Positions 23,041 through 36,700 are shown, counted from the first letter of the stretch. The stretch: 64,000 bases of DNA from Sarcocystis neurona (GCA_000727475.1 KL647302.1:427212-491211), one strand, 5' to 3'. Numbers and translations: made by a program. The notes: generated from the sequence alone by a model not told the origin.

Positions 23041-23900
23041 TGATGGTGCTGCTAAGTTCTGATGGAAAGGATAAGAAGGAACCGGAGGAAGCGACAGTGA
23101 CACCAACATGTTAATAAGGAGAACTCCGCAGATAGAAGGAAAACGAGTTTTCCTAACTCTCCCTGACACTGCCAAACGAAGTGGCGGGCCGCCGCCGGAC
23201 GTATGCGCGTGTCTACGTGTACCCGTATACTGGTGTATATATCCCGATGCGTGCGCTCAAATCGCTACGCTGTGTACGGGTCTTTGCCCGAGAAGTAAGT
23301 GGAGCACATACGAAGACACAGGTGCATGTAAAGACTGCGACTGTGCTGGATATATATTTATATAATATGTGTGTGTATATATATATATATATATGAAAGC
23401 CGAGACCGGCGTTGTGGGTAGGGCACGACTTTCCATGCGTGCGGGCAAGCTGCTTTTTACAGGCATCGCGTTGTACGCCGAGCAGCAGGAATGAAAATGT
23501 AGTCGCGAGGGTGCTGGATAGGATGATTATGAGAGTGTGGATTTCTGTGCCCTTGTGTCTTTGCGCCTCTAAGTGACTACGCAGTCTGCGTGAAGCTGTG
23601 AATATACACGTAGACATGTATACCCGTGTAAGTCTGGTCGTGCATCTTTCCGCTTCTAGGCACACACGTGCTTGAATCCACTTCTTTCACTGGATGTACA
23701 TCCACGCACGTGTTCACGAAGCTCTCTGTGTACGTGTAGGCATAGTCTACACATATATGTGCACGCGCGTGGCGGCGTACGTACAAGTGTACACACCCTA
23801 TATATTGAGAGATTTGTACTCATTTACGCTTGGACGGTATGAGCGGAAGCTGTACGATCTGAGACGAGACATCTGACGTGGATTTGGTATCTGCCGTGCC
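23041..23900. other. Rab6 3' flank, no supported gene
   Basis: This stretch holds the Rab6 3' flank, a TA run at about 23,366-23,394, and GTAC/TACA-type sequence. A frame (+) ending at 23,876 runs into an in-frame stop just before the candidate exon that follows. Nothing else is supported. It marks the transition from the repeat-rich to the repeat-poor part of the window. Confidence 0.6.
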
Positions 23901-23924
23901 AGCCCGCTGGTGAAGCGGCAGCAG

Positions 23925-24283
23925 ATGCTGCCCGACTCTGGTATAAGGCACCTGCTCGGAGCAGAATATTTCTGCGGCAGTGAGAATACCTTTGACAGGG
24001 TTCTGATGGAAGGCGATACCTGCACGTACTGGGAACGTGGCAGAGAAAAGGCCCCGCCTGCGGAAGGGCGCAGTGAGTGATATACGCTGTGTTCTGCATA
24101 ATCCGGGGAATGTGGATTACCGTCGAGGATTGCATTCAAATACTTGCAGGAGACAAATTTTCGAAGCAAAACGGAAACTGGAAGACAGTATGTTTAACAC
24201 TAAAGGTTCCTCAACATGCTGCTTTATACGTACTTTCCACCTTCGTTATCCGGAAGAGGCGTTACCATTCGTTTGGCTCATAG
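23925..24283 (+). CDS. Candidate 70-aa protein, three exons, unknown
   Basis: Exon 1 (ATG at 23,925 to 24,072) encodes MLPDSGIRHLL onward, a charged, Cys-containing stretch ending at a good donor (gca|gtgagt). Exon 2 (24,150-24,187) follows a good acceptor (caaatacttgcag) in matching phase. It ends at gtatgt. Exon 3 (24,257-24,283) supplies eight codons and a TAG. The frame also stays open through the second intron (69 nt), so it may be retained. An acceptor at 23,902 (gccgtgccag) means the true start could be further upstream. I recognise no family. The evidence is splice-phase agreement and protein-like composition only. Confidence 0.4.
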
Positions 24284-27088
24284 AATGGTACTTCGATCGG
24301 GTGAAAGGCAGACCTGTGCAGGACGCCATCGTCCTTCTGTCTGTTCAACATAAACGGTGGAATGTGCGGCAGGCGCAGTCAGCGCCGCAGCGGCAGTCCA
24401 CCTTTACTGCTACACAGTACTACCACAACTACTACAAAACCTGTAGAGAAACGAAACAGCGAAGTTCTTACTTGTAACAAGACTTTCGGTGCCCACCTGA
24501 GCGACGTCCAGCATCTACAGCTTTGTATTTTGACACCGCCGGTGAACACACAGCTCAGAAATCTGGTGAGACAGTGCACGGTGACAATTCACGAGCAGTG
24601 GCTGGAAAGAGTAGATGTATAATTGTGCTCAGTGTACACCCGAGCAGTCGCACCGGGATCCACATAAAAACTGGTTGACGCCTCGTGTACAGCGTCTACG
24701 GTATATGTAATCGGTGGTATTCGTGTATGCGAAGTTGTTAGCAAGAAAAGGTCAGAAAGCGGGTTTCGCTAACGTTGCGGTTCTGGGTGAATAAAAACTA
24801 CTCATCAGCCTTTAGCAACGACAAAGTCACACAGTGTGCTCTGTATTGCTTTAGTGCCAAATCCTCTCGGCACAAGCCTGAGTGCATCAACAATCCTTTG
24901 ACAACGGCATGTACAAGCGTGTAGAGTAACACGAAGCAGAGCACACTACGGCAGACGCTTGATCTGAAAAGGCAAGAAACCAGTATTCTACTCGCTGGTC
25001 GACTGCGAGTTTGCACGTCTTTACCACAATGGTATCGGAAATTGTTGGCACGCAGCCTACTCAACATTTGACACTGATGTGGAACCGCTAGAACGAAAAC
25101 ATCTAGGCCTAGCAACATCAAGTCAAAAGCGTTATGGCTAGCCGCCTATGAGGCGGTTATTTAGGTTGAGTGGACTGAGCACCAGATTAATAGAAGCTAG
25201 TCCGTGAATACGCAAAGCAGCATGCAACGTCACAATTAGTAATTACTGGTATTTCGCTATCGCAGGATAGAAAACCTGTAGGACAGCACTGTAGCGACTT
25301 GTCCAGTGGAGCGGCAGCATGAGATATATTTCTGCCGTTCGGCCGTGGTGAAAACCAGAGAATCGAACCAGCCCGTACCTCGGTATATTGCCACAATCAC
25401 TGAGATACACAGGTCTACCCCACCGCCACGTTCACTTCCGTACGCGTCAACCTGTAAAGAAGGGTCTCCGCGTATGTTACACCGTACGTACACATACTGA
25501 GACAGTAGACGCACCAGCGCATCTTAGCGCACCTGCAATTACAGAGGAACCGAACCTGTCCATGAAGAGCCTGCACCAGTCAGGCAGCCTGCACAGCGCT
25601 GATTCAAGTCCGGCTTTGCACGTAACTCGGGTCGAGTGAACTCAAAATGGTTAGTGTAATACCAGCAATGCATTTCAGCGTCACTTGCGCGCCTTTCGGA
25701 CGCCCTCTGCATTAGAGGTGCGCATCGCTTCGGTAATATGTGCACTCCTACGCTGCAAGAGCTGATGCCTTTCCACCACGATGCATGTGTAGGAAGTTTT
25801 TGCTGCACGTAGAGGCCTGCGTGTTGTTCAGAGGGAGAACGATGACGCTCGCATTTACAAATTAGGACATAACTACTTCGCGTTGAAATTCACAGTGGCT
25901 CAACGAACACATCGCACGTACAGAAATCGCCTGTCGCACAGCTCTCCGCACAGATGTAGAAGGACGCGACATAAAAGGACGCGTATATCTGTATTCGGCA
26001 GGCTTCCGGACCAGTGCTCTACAAACGGACGTATTTTCAAGTAGCATACGAAAGGTGAAACCGTTCGTGTTCCAGAATATGCACCACTGCAAAACTGATG
26101 ATGGGCCATTACACATCGCTCTGAGAATTACATGTGTATTACATATTCTATAGTTTGGGAGTGCGTTGAATGTAAGCTTCTTGAGGGACACGCACGAAGT
26201 TGTAGTACCTCGCTGGAAGTTTCGCAGTGCATACGATTTGCGGGTAACTGGCCTGCAGTATGCACAGTCTACTGTATCAGCGTTGAATAACTCCCCCGCC
26301 GGAGCTGACGTCGGTAATCCCAGCCGCACAGACTGACATACATACCCAAGACCAAATGGTAGCGTGCATTAAGACAGCCACACACCTCGCACACAGAAGC
26401 TGCAGTGGACGTAATGCGTATTCGTGGAATCAAGCTAAGGCGCTTTGCAACTCTTAAGAATGAAGGAAGTCTTCGAGAGGACTTCGGAAATTCTGTCACA
26501 GTGAAGGTTCCTTGAAGTCGTCAATATTGGTTGGGTGCACCTGCGCGTTCTACACTACCAAACACGTCCACGGGGGTCTTTATATACGTTGCATACCCGC
26601 ATTTAGCTACGCAGGCAGGCGTGTTCTGCCTGCGGTTTTCACCCACTGTTTTCGCTTGTGTAATAACCCAGTGGTTATTGCACATAGCTTAAAGCCCGCT
26701 TCCTTTACCGTATGTATCCCTTGGCGTCGTGCAAATAACACTGCGTTTTCAAGCGTGGTGTCCGTACAGAGAAGGAGCTATCGAAATGGACTGTACTTCA
26801 TGTATCATTATACCAGCGGCTAGATGTGTACGTACTGGGTTTTTTTCCCAAAAACCATGTGTGCAGTAAAATGGGCGCATGCATGTGCCGCGGAACAGCT
26901 CCACATGCTTTGAGGCGCGCTCTCTACCGTCAGATACTTGCAGCTGCTGCACTGAATGCGAATTTCCTCCGGCAGCTGGTGGTTAATCACCATCAAGGAG
27001 CACTTACCTGCGTACAACTTTTGTAGACGTGTTCTTTCGTGTCTATCTTTCGGATTGTTTTTTTTCCGTCTTACCCGATCAAATCAGA
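24284..27088. other. No supported gene; possible upstream part of cox2b
   Basis: Overlapping frames of 60-155 codons occur on both strands, but most begin with non-ATG codons and none shows a domain. The longest (155 codons, - 25,862-26,329) has no early ATG. Small inverted repeats lie at 26,611-26,633 (gcaggca/tgcctgc) and 26,662-26,679 (aataacc/ggttatt). An upstream exon carrying the Cox2b mitochondrial presequence could be in the last few hundred bases, but I could not identify it. Confidence 0.5.
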
Positions 27089-27748
27089 ATGGAATATTTG
27101 CGCTCGCTGTGGAGCGATCTTGCGGGCGGCGGTCCTTCCGACGTCAAGCAGAAAAGAGTTGCGTTCCTGACTCCTTCGGCGGAACGTGCTGCAGACGTGA
27201 AAAATTTTCCTGTCGAATCTTCAACTCCTGCTACGGTGTTGCTGCAGACCCTACGCGCGCGCGAAGTCTTTAATGACAGCACAAGCACGAGAGCCGCTAC
27301 CACATCTGCTAATGCGGAAAAGCCCGTCCTGCGTGACGTGGCGGCTTCAGACTACCCCACTCCGCAGAAGTATTTGGACGACCCAGATAAGATTCCAAAA
27401 TACTACGTTTTTCAAAGTAACATGGTTACTGATGAAGATCTGCAGCCGGGAATGCTGCGGAACCTCGAAGTGGACAAGCGACTGACGCTGCCGACACGTA
27501 CACATATACGGTTCCTTATCACTGCCACCGATGTTATACATTCCTGGGCAGTTCCTGCTCTTGGAATCAAAGCAGATGCGATTCCGGGGAGACTGCAGAG
27601 GATTCACACGTTCATTCAGAGAGAAGGAGTTTTCTACGGCCAGTGCTCTGAGCTATGTGGCGCTCTCCACGGTTTCATGCCCATTGTCATTGAAGCCGTG
27701 AGCCCGGAAACTTACGCAGCACACGCCAAAAAGTGGTACAAAGACTAA
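27089..27748 (+). CDS. cox2b: Cytochrome c oxidase subunit 2, C-terminal half (Cox2b), nuclear-encoded
   Basis: Cox2b carries the CuA centre that takes electrons from cytochrome c in complex IV of the inner mitochondrial membrane. The 219-aa frame lacks the two N-terminal membrane helices of a full Cox2 and contains the cupredoxin domain. All copper ligands are visible in this numbering: His151 (VIHSWAVP), Cys186, Glu188, Cys190 (CSELC), His194 and Met197 (GALHGFMP). In apicomplexans cox2 is split into two nuclear genes, cox2a and cox2b. The first ATG directly follows a strong acceptor-like sequence (T-rich tract ending aaatcag at 27,087), so an upstream exon encoding more presequence is likely. 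Residues 1 to about 85 are poorly conserved and probably include targeting sequence. The domain identity is certain; the start is not. Confidence 0.95.
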   Translation: MEYLRSLWSDLAGGGPSDVKQKRVAFLTPSAERAADVKNFPVESSTPATVLLQTLRAREVFNDSTSTRAATTSANAEKPVLRDVAASDYPTPQKYLDDPDKIPKYYVFQSNMVTDEDLQPGMLRNLEVDKRLTLPTRTHIRFLITATDVIHSWAVPALGIKADAIPGRLQRIHTFIQREGVFYGQCSELCGALHGFMPIVIEAVSPETYAAHAKKWYKD

Positions 27749-30700
27749 TGGAAAGAAAGAGGGGTGGAAGGAGATCCTGCGTGATTTGTGTATTGCTGTA
27801 CGTAAAAGCGTTACAAATTGAGGAATGTGTAAGCAGGGGACACCAGATAGGGGGTTCACCGGTGATGGTACCTGTTTGTCTTCCTGTACGGCACTTATGG
27901 TACGAATACAAAGGAATGCGTAGTGGACACCATGCTGAATCCACGGTAGTGGGCAGGCTCACCGGCCTGCCGTGCAGACGAACTAGTCACTCTGCAAACA
28001 ATACTTTGTCCTGTCCAGTAAAGAGTTGGAATGTGAAGGGTCTTTAAACACACAAAACAGCCGCAGTTACGTTTTTGGAACGTATTTATGCACAAAAATA
28101 TAGTTACGTCGTGAGTCGTTCGGCGCCGGGAGCTAGTTTTTCTGCACAAGGGTGCATTTCGGACATTTTGGGTGTAGACCGCGTCGCACGAGTAATTCAG
28201 TTAACGCGGCTGTTCTCATCCCAAGGAAACGCATTTGCTGGATATGCAGTCGCTCAAAAGTATATATATATATATATATTTGCCACATAGGGGTTGACGA
28301 GTGAAATGATTTTCCATATACGAAAGCCCTGCTATAGCAGCGCGCGTTTCTGAAGGTCAGTGAATTCCTGCTTTTTTTGCTCTCCTTCTAGGCACTCTCG
28401 TGTCGTGAACTTCAGACTCTGCTGTGCCCACTCCGATTATTTGCAATGATATGTTGGAAGGCTGTGTGTAAGAGTGTGTTGTGCCCAGTGCGTGTACCTA
28501 CGAAGCTGCATTAGGAAGGGCTGTGTTAGCTACGCGGTCTTTGTTGGATGTACGCTACAGTCGTGCGGGTATGAACAGTTGGCTATCTCTAATGTATTCC
28601 TTGCGTAGACCATGCTTCTACATACACTTTTGTACCTACACATATATGAAGCATTCTTGCTTTGATCAGACAGAACAGCATTGCCGTGTACTTGGGGGTG
28701 TAGGAGTTCAGGGAGGAAGAAAAAGACGCGACGCGTGGCCGTGAACTCTTGTGTTCGGCAAGCTTTGTTTAACATCAAGTTGCTCTGCTTGTGTGAGGCT
28801 CCCGTGGAATTCAGCTCCTCCTTCGCTTCGAGAACCCCTTTTCACTGCTGCAAGCAGTTAACGTCTAGTATTGTGCCATGTATCAGGAGAAGCTGCGTCC
28901 AAACGTAGTGTGGTGCGGTTCTACGCTGTACCCTCCTGCTGTGGCCGTGTACGTGTAACTACGCTTGCGCACTCGAGAGGATACGAAGATCAAAGCAGAA
29001 GCATTCCAGAAGCACGTCCTCGCTTCTGTGTGTAGAGGTGCGCACGGTTGTCGTTGCCGGTGGCACAGTTCGCTACCTGACAGGGCAGTGTAGCGCCTGT
29101 CTTGGAAGATTTTCCTTTTGGGACGAACAGCGGGAACAGAGCAATGATATAATTCAAGGTGTATACATATATACTTGTGTGTACGTATATACAAACATAT
29201 GCGTGTGTGTGCAAATATCAATGTCAACGACCGATTGAAAACGTGTACATGTGAAGCCGCAAACATACAAGAAGGGACAGAAGTTGCCAAACGACGGCTT
29301 CGCTCCGAATGCAGCACTGTAGAAGATGCCTTTATGAACCAATCCCGATGCTGTAACACTCAACTGTATCTATCCAGTAGTTCTAATTGAAACAGGGTTC
29401 GGTGGAGCCGGTCTTAGTGGGGCGCAACACGTAAGCTCAGCTATATGGATGGACGTCTTCCTGCCAACCACTCAGCCGGCGCCTACGCGTAGAAAAGAAG
29501 ATGAATCAGGAGATTCATGTTATTATAGGGATCACGTGAAGGCTCTACGCATTCCAGCAAATTCCACTGTGTTAAGCAAGGGCTGCATCGGCGTGTGCGT
29601 GTAGCCTGTAGACAGAGGGATGTTTAGAAAAGCACCGACGTGCAGATTTGTACAGCTGTGGCTGTATCACTACACCCAGTGATACCTGTGTGCACGCTAC
29701 TACGCTCTGTTTGCTCGCTTCGTCCTCGACCGTTTTCGCGGGTCGTCCAGCGACATTTCGAAATGAAGAGTTTGTCTGCTGGTGTCCGCACAATTACTGA
29801 TGATCAATAGGTCGTGTAGATTTGCACGTGTACCACTACGTTTTATAGAATGCACATATGTGTATATACGCAGACATTCGCGGTGACAATATTGGTCACA
29901 GTGTATGCTGCTCACACGCACGTGTAGGGTAAGGAACAGCGTATCGGGTTAACCGCACCGCACACAGCAAGCACCTCCACCCCCTGCAGTCGGTAGTGCA
30001 CCGTCTACCTGTGTGCGCACGGGTGAGGCGGTACCATGCGCGCATCAGCCTTAGAGCTCATTCATCATCCAAGGCCAAAAGAAAGCCTCATTGTGTGGTC
30101 TGAAGAGGAATTCCATTCCACCGTAAGACGGGTCGCATTCAATGCTGAATTTTCTGCACCCTCTGTCTACCGGACAAGAGAGAATGTCAACTACTGTTGT
30201 AGATATCTGAACTGGGGGGCGCCCCACCAGCACTCAAGGTATGGCTGATGACCAACTAGCTTACAGTTTACAAAACAACAGCTGTGGCTCCTTTTTTTAC
30301 GTGCGTCTGAACTGCCGCATACGGCATATCGACGTCCAGGACAAGAGAGAAGACATCACGGTGCAGAAATGTCATTTAAACGTGATGGTCTCCCTGTATA
30401 TGCTGCCTGCGTGTGCTAGCGTTGCTGTAGGTGTTTCCGGTTCTTCTGGTGTAGTCGGCGTTGATAAGCTGTTCTTGTCGTTGCTGTCAGACGTGGTGCT
30501 ATCCCTGTCGGCAGTGGAGCTATGGAGGCTGCAGCTGTGACTGCTGTACAGACTGCGTGAGCCACCAGCTTGGTACGCAGCTGCTCCAAATCTTCCTATT
30601 AAGCTGCACGAACACACCGGAGACAAGAATCGAGACGCTAGAACACAGAGTTGCTTGTCACGGCGCTCCGACATGCTCGTTGTTTTTAGCATCATTATTT

Positions 30701-31490
30701 GCACGGTGGTAGCATACACGCACGTCACGATCGTATACAGAAAAATCTTGGTGTTCGAGCTGCTTGGGCTGAAGCGCCCCGTTGTGGAACTCAGCAGGTT
30801 TCGTACATGTGTGTAAAGAGTTCAGCGTGCGTGGGAAAAAAAATTCCGCAGCACCTCGAGTGCACACTTGTTCTTACCAAAAACACGCATCTAGCACGTA
30901 AAGGTTTAAAGGCCATAAATGTTGGATCCGACACCGTCTTCTTCCAGACATCAAGACGGCATCACTTTATTGACTGTAGTCTCGCAAACATGTCGAACAG
31001 CTCTAGCAACTACGGCGAGGGCACTGTAATAAGTGTGGGGCGAGAATTCCAGATGCACTCCTGTCAAATCGATGTCGATACTTTTCAGTGGGTAAAATGT
31101 CACCACATTTTCCCTATCGACGACAGAAGGAACCTGAAGTGGGGCACACCTGCGCGGTAACAACTGGAAAGCACATGACTCGTCGTGTCTCGGGCCTTCT
31201 TCCTGTGTTCGGTGGAATTTCCTCTGCCTGGCACACAGTGTTTTTGTGTCCTTGTGTCCGCGCCCTCCGCGTGAACACGGTCGGATGGGCACGCGTCTGC
31301 TGGGTTACGTGCTCATGTATTCGACTGTACGAACTTCCCACCTGTGTGAGCCACTGTGAGGCTCGCAGTGCAGTCCTATCCAGTTCCCCCTTGGCAGCAG
31401 AAGTACAGCAGGGCACATGTCATACATCTACAGGGCAACGTAGCTCATACTGCTGTCACCTCTCCCCTGGGAAAGCTCTGGTTTTCCACG
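27749..31490. other. Intergenic; one possible minus-strand ORF (listed separately)
   Basis: Apart from the Ser/Thr-rich frame at 30,372-30,695, I see no supported gene. A TA run lies at 28,260-28,280. Small + frames with real ATGs (70 codons at 30,036; 99 codons at 30,241) have no recognisable feature. A + frame at 28,909-29,158 without an ATG contains a protein-like end (GRFSFWDEQREQSND) before a possible donor, but it cannot be linked to anything. Confidence 0.5.
30372..30695 (-). CDS. Possible Ser/Thr-rich 107-aa ORF, unknown
   Basis: From an ATG at 30,695 the minus strand stays open for 107 codons. The C-terminal 60 residues are rich in Ser, Thr, Pro, Asp and Glu (for example STADRDSTTSDSNDKN, then TPTTPEEPETPTAT), unlike the repeat translations elsewhere. 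The + strand is also open over part of this region (30,241-30,540), so one of the two is spurious. There is no signal peptide and no family match. It could be a complete small gene or an exon of a larger one. Confidence 0.28.
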   Translation of the reverse strand: MMLKTTSMSERRDKQLCVLASRFLSPVCSCSLIGRFGAAAYQAGGSRSLYSSHSCSLHSSTADRDSTTSDSNDKNSLSTPTTPEEPETPTATLAHAGSIYRETITFK

Positions 31491-33719
31491 ATGATAGACA
31501 CTATGGCCAGCAAACTGTCTCCAGGGGCAGAACTGATGTTGTCAGACCGACTGAAAAAGCTCGTGGATCCGGAATACAGACGGAAAGAAAGGCAGAGAGG
31601 TCTGCTTCCCGTCAATAAGGAAAGTCCATTTGGTAATTTCCCTGAAGGAAAACCGAGAACAGAGCAGCATCAGTCCTCAGCGCCGCTGGTGCCTCACACT
31701 CGTTTCAACGAAAGGGAACGCCTCTTCTTAAGGGCTTATGGAAGTAGGTATCTGCACGGTATTAGTACCAAGTTACTGCCTTTAGCCACCTCCACAAAAA
31801 GCTTCATGTTGACAGAAGTGGCATATGAATGTCACATAAGCGCCAAGTCCCGGTGTACCGTCAAAGAATGTGAACACCCTCGGTGAATCTGTGTGGCACA
31901 TGGCGTAACTGAGCCTTCATATGCGTAATCGAATGTTCTGAATCGGGGGACACTAGGAATTTCTTTTCGTTCGGAAAAGAGAATAAGGAACCGCCTAAAT
32001 GTGTAAAATTTCCTAGCGGCAAAAAGGGCGTCTCCCTTGAGAACTCCACACAAAACACTAATCCGTTTACCGCTGAAGGTGAGCTACGCGGTTCTGTGTA
32101 GAGACGTCCCCGCTTTTTCGCTGAGGTCTGTCATAGAAGGTGCTACACGAAGTACCATATATGTATACACATGCATAGACTTGTCGACGGACAAATGGAG
32201 ATGTATATATTTCAATATAGATGCACAGACATGTCGACGGACAAATGGACATGTATATATTCCAAGCGAGAGACAGATACGGAATGATATACACATCCCC
32301 GTGTGCCACGGTGTTTTCTGCACACCGTTATGTGCGTACATCGACAAATCCATTTCTTGCAAAGAATAGACCTGTATATGCAACTGTTCCACTTGAATTG
32401 AGGCAGTCAGACAGTAGACCGCCTCATGTTTCTTTCCGCACATCCTTTAAAATTCTGAGTAGTCGGTCTTTTTCAATTGTAGAATAGTGTGCATACTTGA
32501 TGCGTGCACCCGTCAGTCGGATGCTCAAATGATACACACCCATGAAGTAGACGTTTTCGTCTCTTTGCGGGTATAGGACGAATAAAAGCGTACATACAAA
32601 TGGGCTTGCTTACGCGTGTGGGTGTGCGTGGATACACGTATATGCAAGTGAATATTTATGTCTAATTCTACATTCATATATGTAACGCAGGAAACGACCC
32701 CGAAGCGACGTATTTGTACAGGTACCATGCACACGCATCCCCGGTGGTGTGAATCCTTGACAGGACTAAGTGTTTAGTAAGTAACAACTGTGTGCAGGCA
32801 TGCTGCGTACACGTGCGTACTGTATGGTAAAACGCAATATGGTCACATCAAAGCGTATCTGCGTGTACACAGAGATGCGCACTACTGTATACAAATATAT
32901 AGAAGTATAGTTTCTCGTGGAAGTGCGCTGACAGCACAGATTCCTCTCACGTATACAATTGTGTCTCTCCATGTGTGCGAGCCTGTGAATGGGTTGGTGG
33001 GATACTGCAGGCGTGAATACCAGTCACAAGACTGCGCTCCCCGTGAAACGATGGATGACACTTTGTCCTGATAAGGGTGCTCCTCTTCCGCCTCGTTCTG
33101 CTGCCTTCTCCCGCCGGGTTATCGAACCTTCTCAGTTTCGACTGTTCTACGACAGGGGAGAGTTACCCGTTGCGGTAGAGCACGGCGCATCAGGTGAGCG
33201 CTGAGAGAGCTAGTGAAGAAGTACATGAAGAAGACCACTACAGCGCACGAATACTCCGACGGTTGAGCATGCAGTTGTAGCCTACGCCTAATCACGCCCG
33301 AGACTTGTCACACGTACGTACATTTACAGGCATGGAAGTCTGCACACGATCATGTAGCATCGTATCTACTCTGGGAAATGGACATAAAACACATCGGAAA
33401 AGGCGGCTTTTCCTTCTTTATACTAGTCACCACGCAACAGACAAGTCAGAAGACTGAGCAGCAGCGAGGAAAATAGCTCTACAAGCGATACGCCTCTGGC
33501 ATGAATTCCAAACGTTTCGGAGAACAGAACAAGCAAGACGAGAAGATTCTTTTCCACGATCTCAAAGATGAACCTTCTCTGCGCACAACCAGCTTTCTGC
33601 GGCATCAGATGAAGATACTAATCGTGAACACGCGCTTGTACACAGTGTCATACCGTGAACCCACCAAGGACTACCCTGGGGTGCACGTGAGCTTCACAAA
33701 GGAAACGTGATCGGATAGG

Positions 33720-33759
<40 letters not shown>

Positions 33760-36700
33760 GGATCTAGCGATTTTTACGGTTTGACTATCCGCTCAACATA
33801 ATAACCTTAGTACACGTGCACATACACGTTGTAAATTACCGTTTGTGAACACGTCGGTGTGTGTCGTGCTTCATCCGCGAACATGTCTAGGCATGCAGAG
33901 AAAGAGAGGGAAACACAGACAAAGAATGTCACGTCAAGTATACGTGCTTCCCTGGTGGGACGTGGGAGAGATTTACATTTAGCTCCTGAACCTCCTCTGT
34001 AGCATCGAACGGACACTACATGTACAATAGCAGTCTGTGTGCATCTAATGGCAACTGCAGGCAACCGCGTGCGCTGGAAGACAGATCCCCCTCTGCTCGA
34101 CTACCAGCACTTTCTCCCCATTTTCTTTGACGGTCTACGAGAGAAAGAAGACCCCTACAGATTTTTGGCCGTGCAGGGGGTATGTCAGACGCGCACAAAC
34201 ACCAGCCAGATGCTTCTGTAGTACCTGAAATGCACAACTGCGGTGAACCTTCGGCCGCACCGGGGTTTTTCTGCCAGATTAGGATACACTCGAAGAATTC
34301 TAAGTCAAAATCGTGTCCCTGAGTTCACAGCAATGGCCGATACGTTTGTCAGCATCCGTGTCTCTAGGATGTCAATCCGTGTGCATCAGTTCACGCATGT
34401 AGAGCCATGTATTAGTGGAACCAGCGTAGGTGTCTAGGCGCGTGTGAGTGCGCGAGCCACGGTGGAAGATGAGCGTATGAATGTGTACATATATACGTAA
34501 ATATGTTATGAGGTTTCTACAAGAGTGAAGGCTGGATGGTACGTAACGTAGATGAACGCGCACCCGGAGTCCTGGTTGAAAGAAACTACCTTGACAATCA
34601 GGGGTCACCAGAACAGCTTACAGGCAGTAAGCGATGAGTCTCTAGAAGATAACTGAGGAAGCACCGAAACCCACGTTGAGGGATTTGTGTCCGGTTTGTT
34701 TTCACCAGGATGACAACTGCGGAATACAGTGGGATCAGACTGGGGTTTTTGAGGTCCTGAAAGTGCTGCGTGTACTGTCTTTTTTCTTAACTGGTACTCA
34801 GACGTACGACTTGCTTCGGGCCAGTGGTCACAAGGTTCTTACTAGTGTCCCCCAACTCATTATTCCAATCAAAAAGGCCCTCAACACTCGTGATTGTGAG
34901 GTGAGAACATCACGGCTCGCACAATGAGGACTCACAAGCTTGTGTATTCCGTACCACTGCTGCATAAGTGCAGCAGGAGCTGAGGAACACTTACTAAGCG
35001 ACTACATGCACGTTTAGTCAGTGGAAGTCAACCAGCCCTGGCTGCGCATATGTATACAAGAAGCAGTAATACGTATTTCCTTCCAGACACGTACACCGCT
35101 GTGACGCACTTTGTTTAAAGCATGGGTAATCGGGGGTGACCCGCATATCAAAGTACATACAAACGTAGATTGCGGTGGATATGTGAGTATGCCCGACCAC
35201 GAACTGCTTATCCGGCTCTCACACGAGCATAGAGAAATTCACTACTATTTGTTCGTCCTCGTGTGCTGTGCCGACTTCACCACTTATACGAACAGACAGT
35301 TGAGACTAATTCTATGCCGCATGTTGCTAATAAGGGCTGGAGAAAGGAACAATGCATTAAGACAACAAAACAAATGTTGTCGCTCAGGGTGCTGTGGTGC
35401 GATTTCGAGCCGAGTGTACGCCACTCTAAATATGCGCTCTTGATGATGCGAAATGTATTTCTGTAAATGCTCGTACGCACCTTTCCAATACATTCTGCCG
35501 TTATGTGCTGTCAGGTAATAGCTGTGACCTTGCGAGTTCTCCAGGCACTAGTACTCTCCGGTGAGTCCCCGTATGACTGGAACAGCGTGTGAATCCGCAA
35601 AAACGTCTATTGAAGAGAGTAATGCCCAGACTGTGACAAGCGTTTGCACACGATCACAAAACATAGTTGGAAGTTCAAGCGTGACGGCAATCAGGGCGAT
35701 TCGCGATTCGTTTTGCCGATGCAGTTAGACATGTGTGTTTTGATGCAGGGGTTTACTTCGTAAACATCTGATAAGCCGTGGATTTTTGTGTGTAGTACGC
35801 TTCACGCAAATGCGAAAGCGCTCCCAGGTGTGCACAGTTGCTGAATCTCATGGGCACATACGATGTATAAATGCCTGGAAGTATGTGTACACGCATTTCT
35901 GCTCACGCTACTGACTCTACAACTGTAAAGCACGGAAGTGTTTTGAAGAACTACCGATAGCTGAAGTCTTGCGCACGTCTGAAAACAAACAACGAGTTAA
36001 GGAGCCTGTGTCTTTCTTCTGATCATTACAGGTGAGCACGTCGGCGAAGCACTGGTTCCCTACTACCGCCAGATTCTTCCTTGCTTCAACTTGTTCGTCA
36101 GTAAAAATGAAAGTACCGGCGACAAAATTTACTACGCGCAGCGAAGAAGGTACGAAGAGACACGTATATATGTGTATATACATGTACGTATAATTTTATT
36201 TATTTTTTTTGTGCAGGTGCGGTATCTACATGAAAGGGGCACAGGAGTTCCACAGCTTCTGTGACGTGCGCGAGCAATGCTGCAGCAGATAGTCTGTTTC
36301 TCAGTGTGTAAATCTTCTACTGGCCTCCGATCAACTCCTCGGGGGGGGCTGATTAGACCGAAACCTGAAACACCTTTGCGTGCGTGCACTGTGCACAAAT
36401 CTCGAAAATCAAGCACAAACAGATCTTAAAGCGTACACACGCGCACGACGAGTGCTGTTTTTATGAAAGCACAAGTGCACACGCCTGTACATCAACATCT
36501 GCTGCTACACTAGGATGTAAACAGGCGCATGTGTACAGACAGTGCATAGGTGCACAGAGAGAAGCATAGAAGCAAACGTAAGTGAGCACTGTTACAAACC
36601 AAGGTAAACGAACATACCTTTTGTCTACACGGCTGTTGCATGTCTGCCGCCCTATGAAAGCTTGAGAGGGTTGTGTGAACTAGCCACTCTTTGTTGAGGT

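Noticed and set aside
23055..23115. Frame ending in EEATVTPTC as the Rab6 C-terminus
   Set aside because: It looked like a Rab tail with a terminal Cys, but the splice phase does not fit. The exon at 22,967-23,040 fits exactly and ends in the canonical CSC.
25862..26329. 155-codon minus-strand ORF
   Set aside because: Starts with GTG, has no early ATG, no good splice sites and no recognisable motif.
27029..27088. N-terminal extension of Cox2b starting at 27,029
   Set aside because: That codon is GTG, and the T-rich sequence reads as an intron end rather than coding sequence; the first ATG is at 27,089.
28909..29158. + strand frame with a protein-like end before a possible donor
   Set aside because: No ATG, no clear acceptor and no partner exon; the rest of the frame is Cys/Leu/Ser-rich and not convincing.
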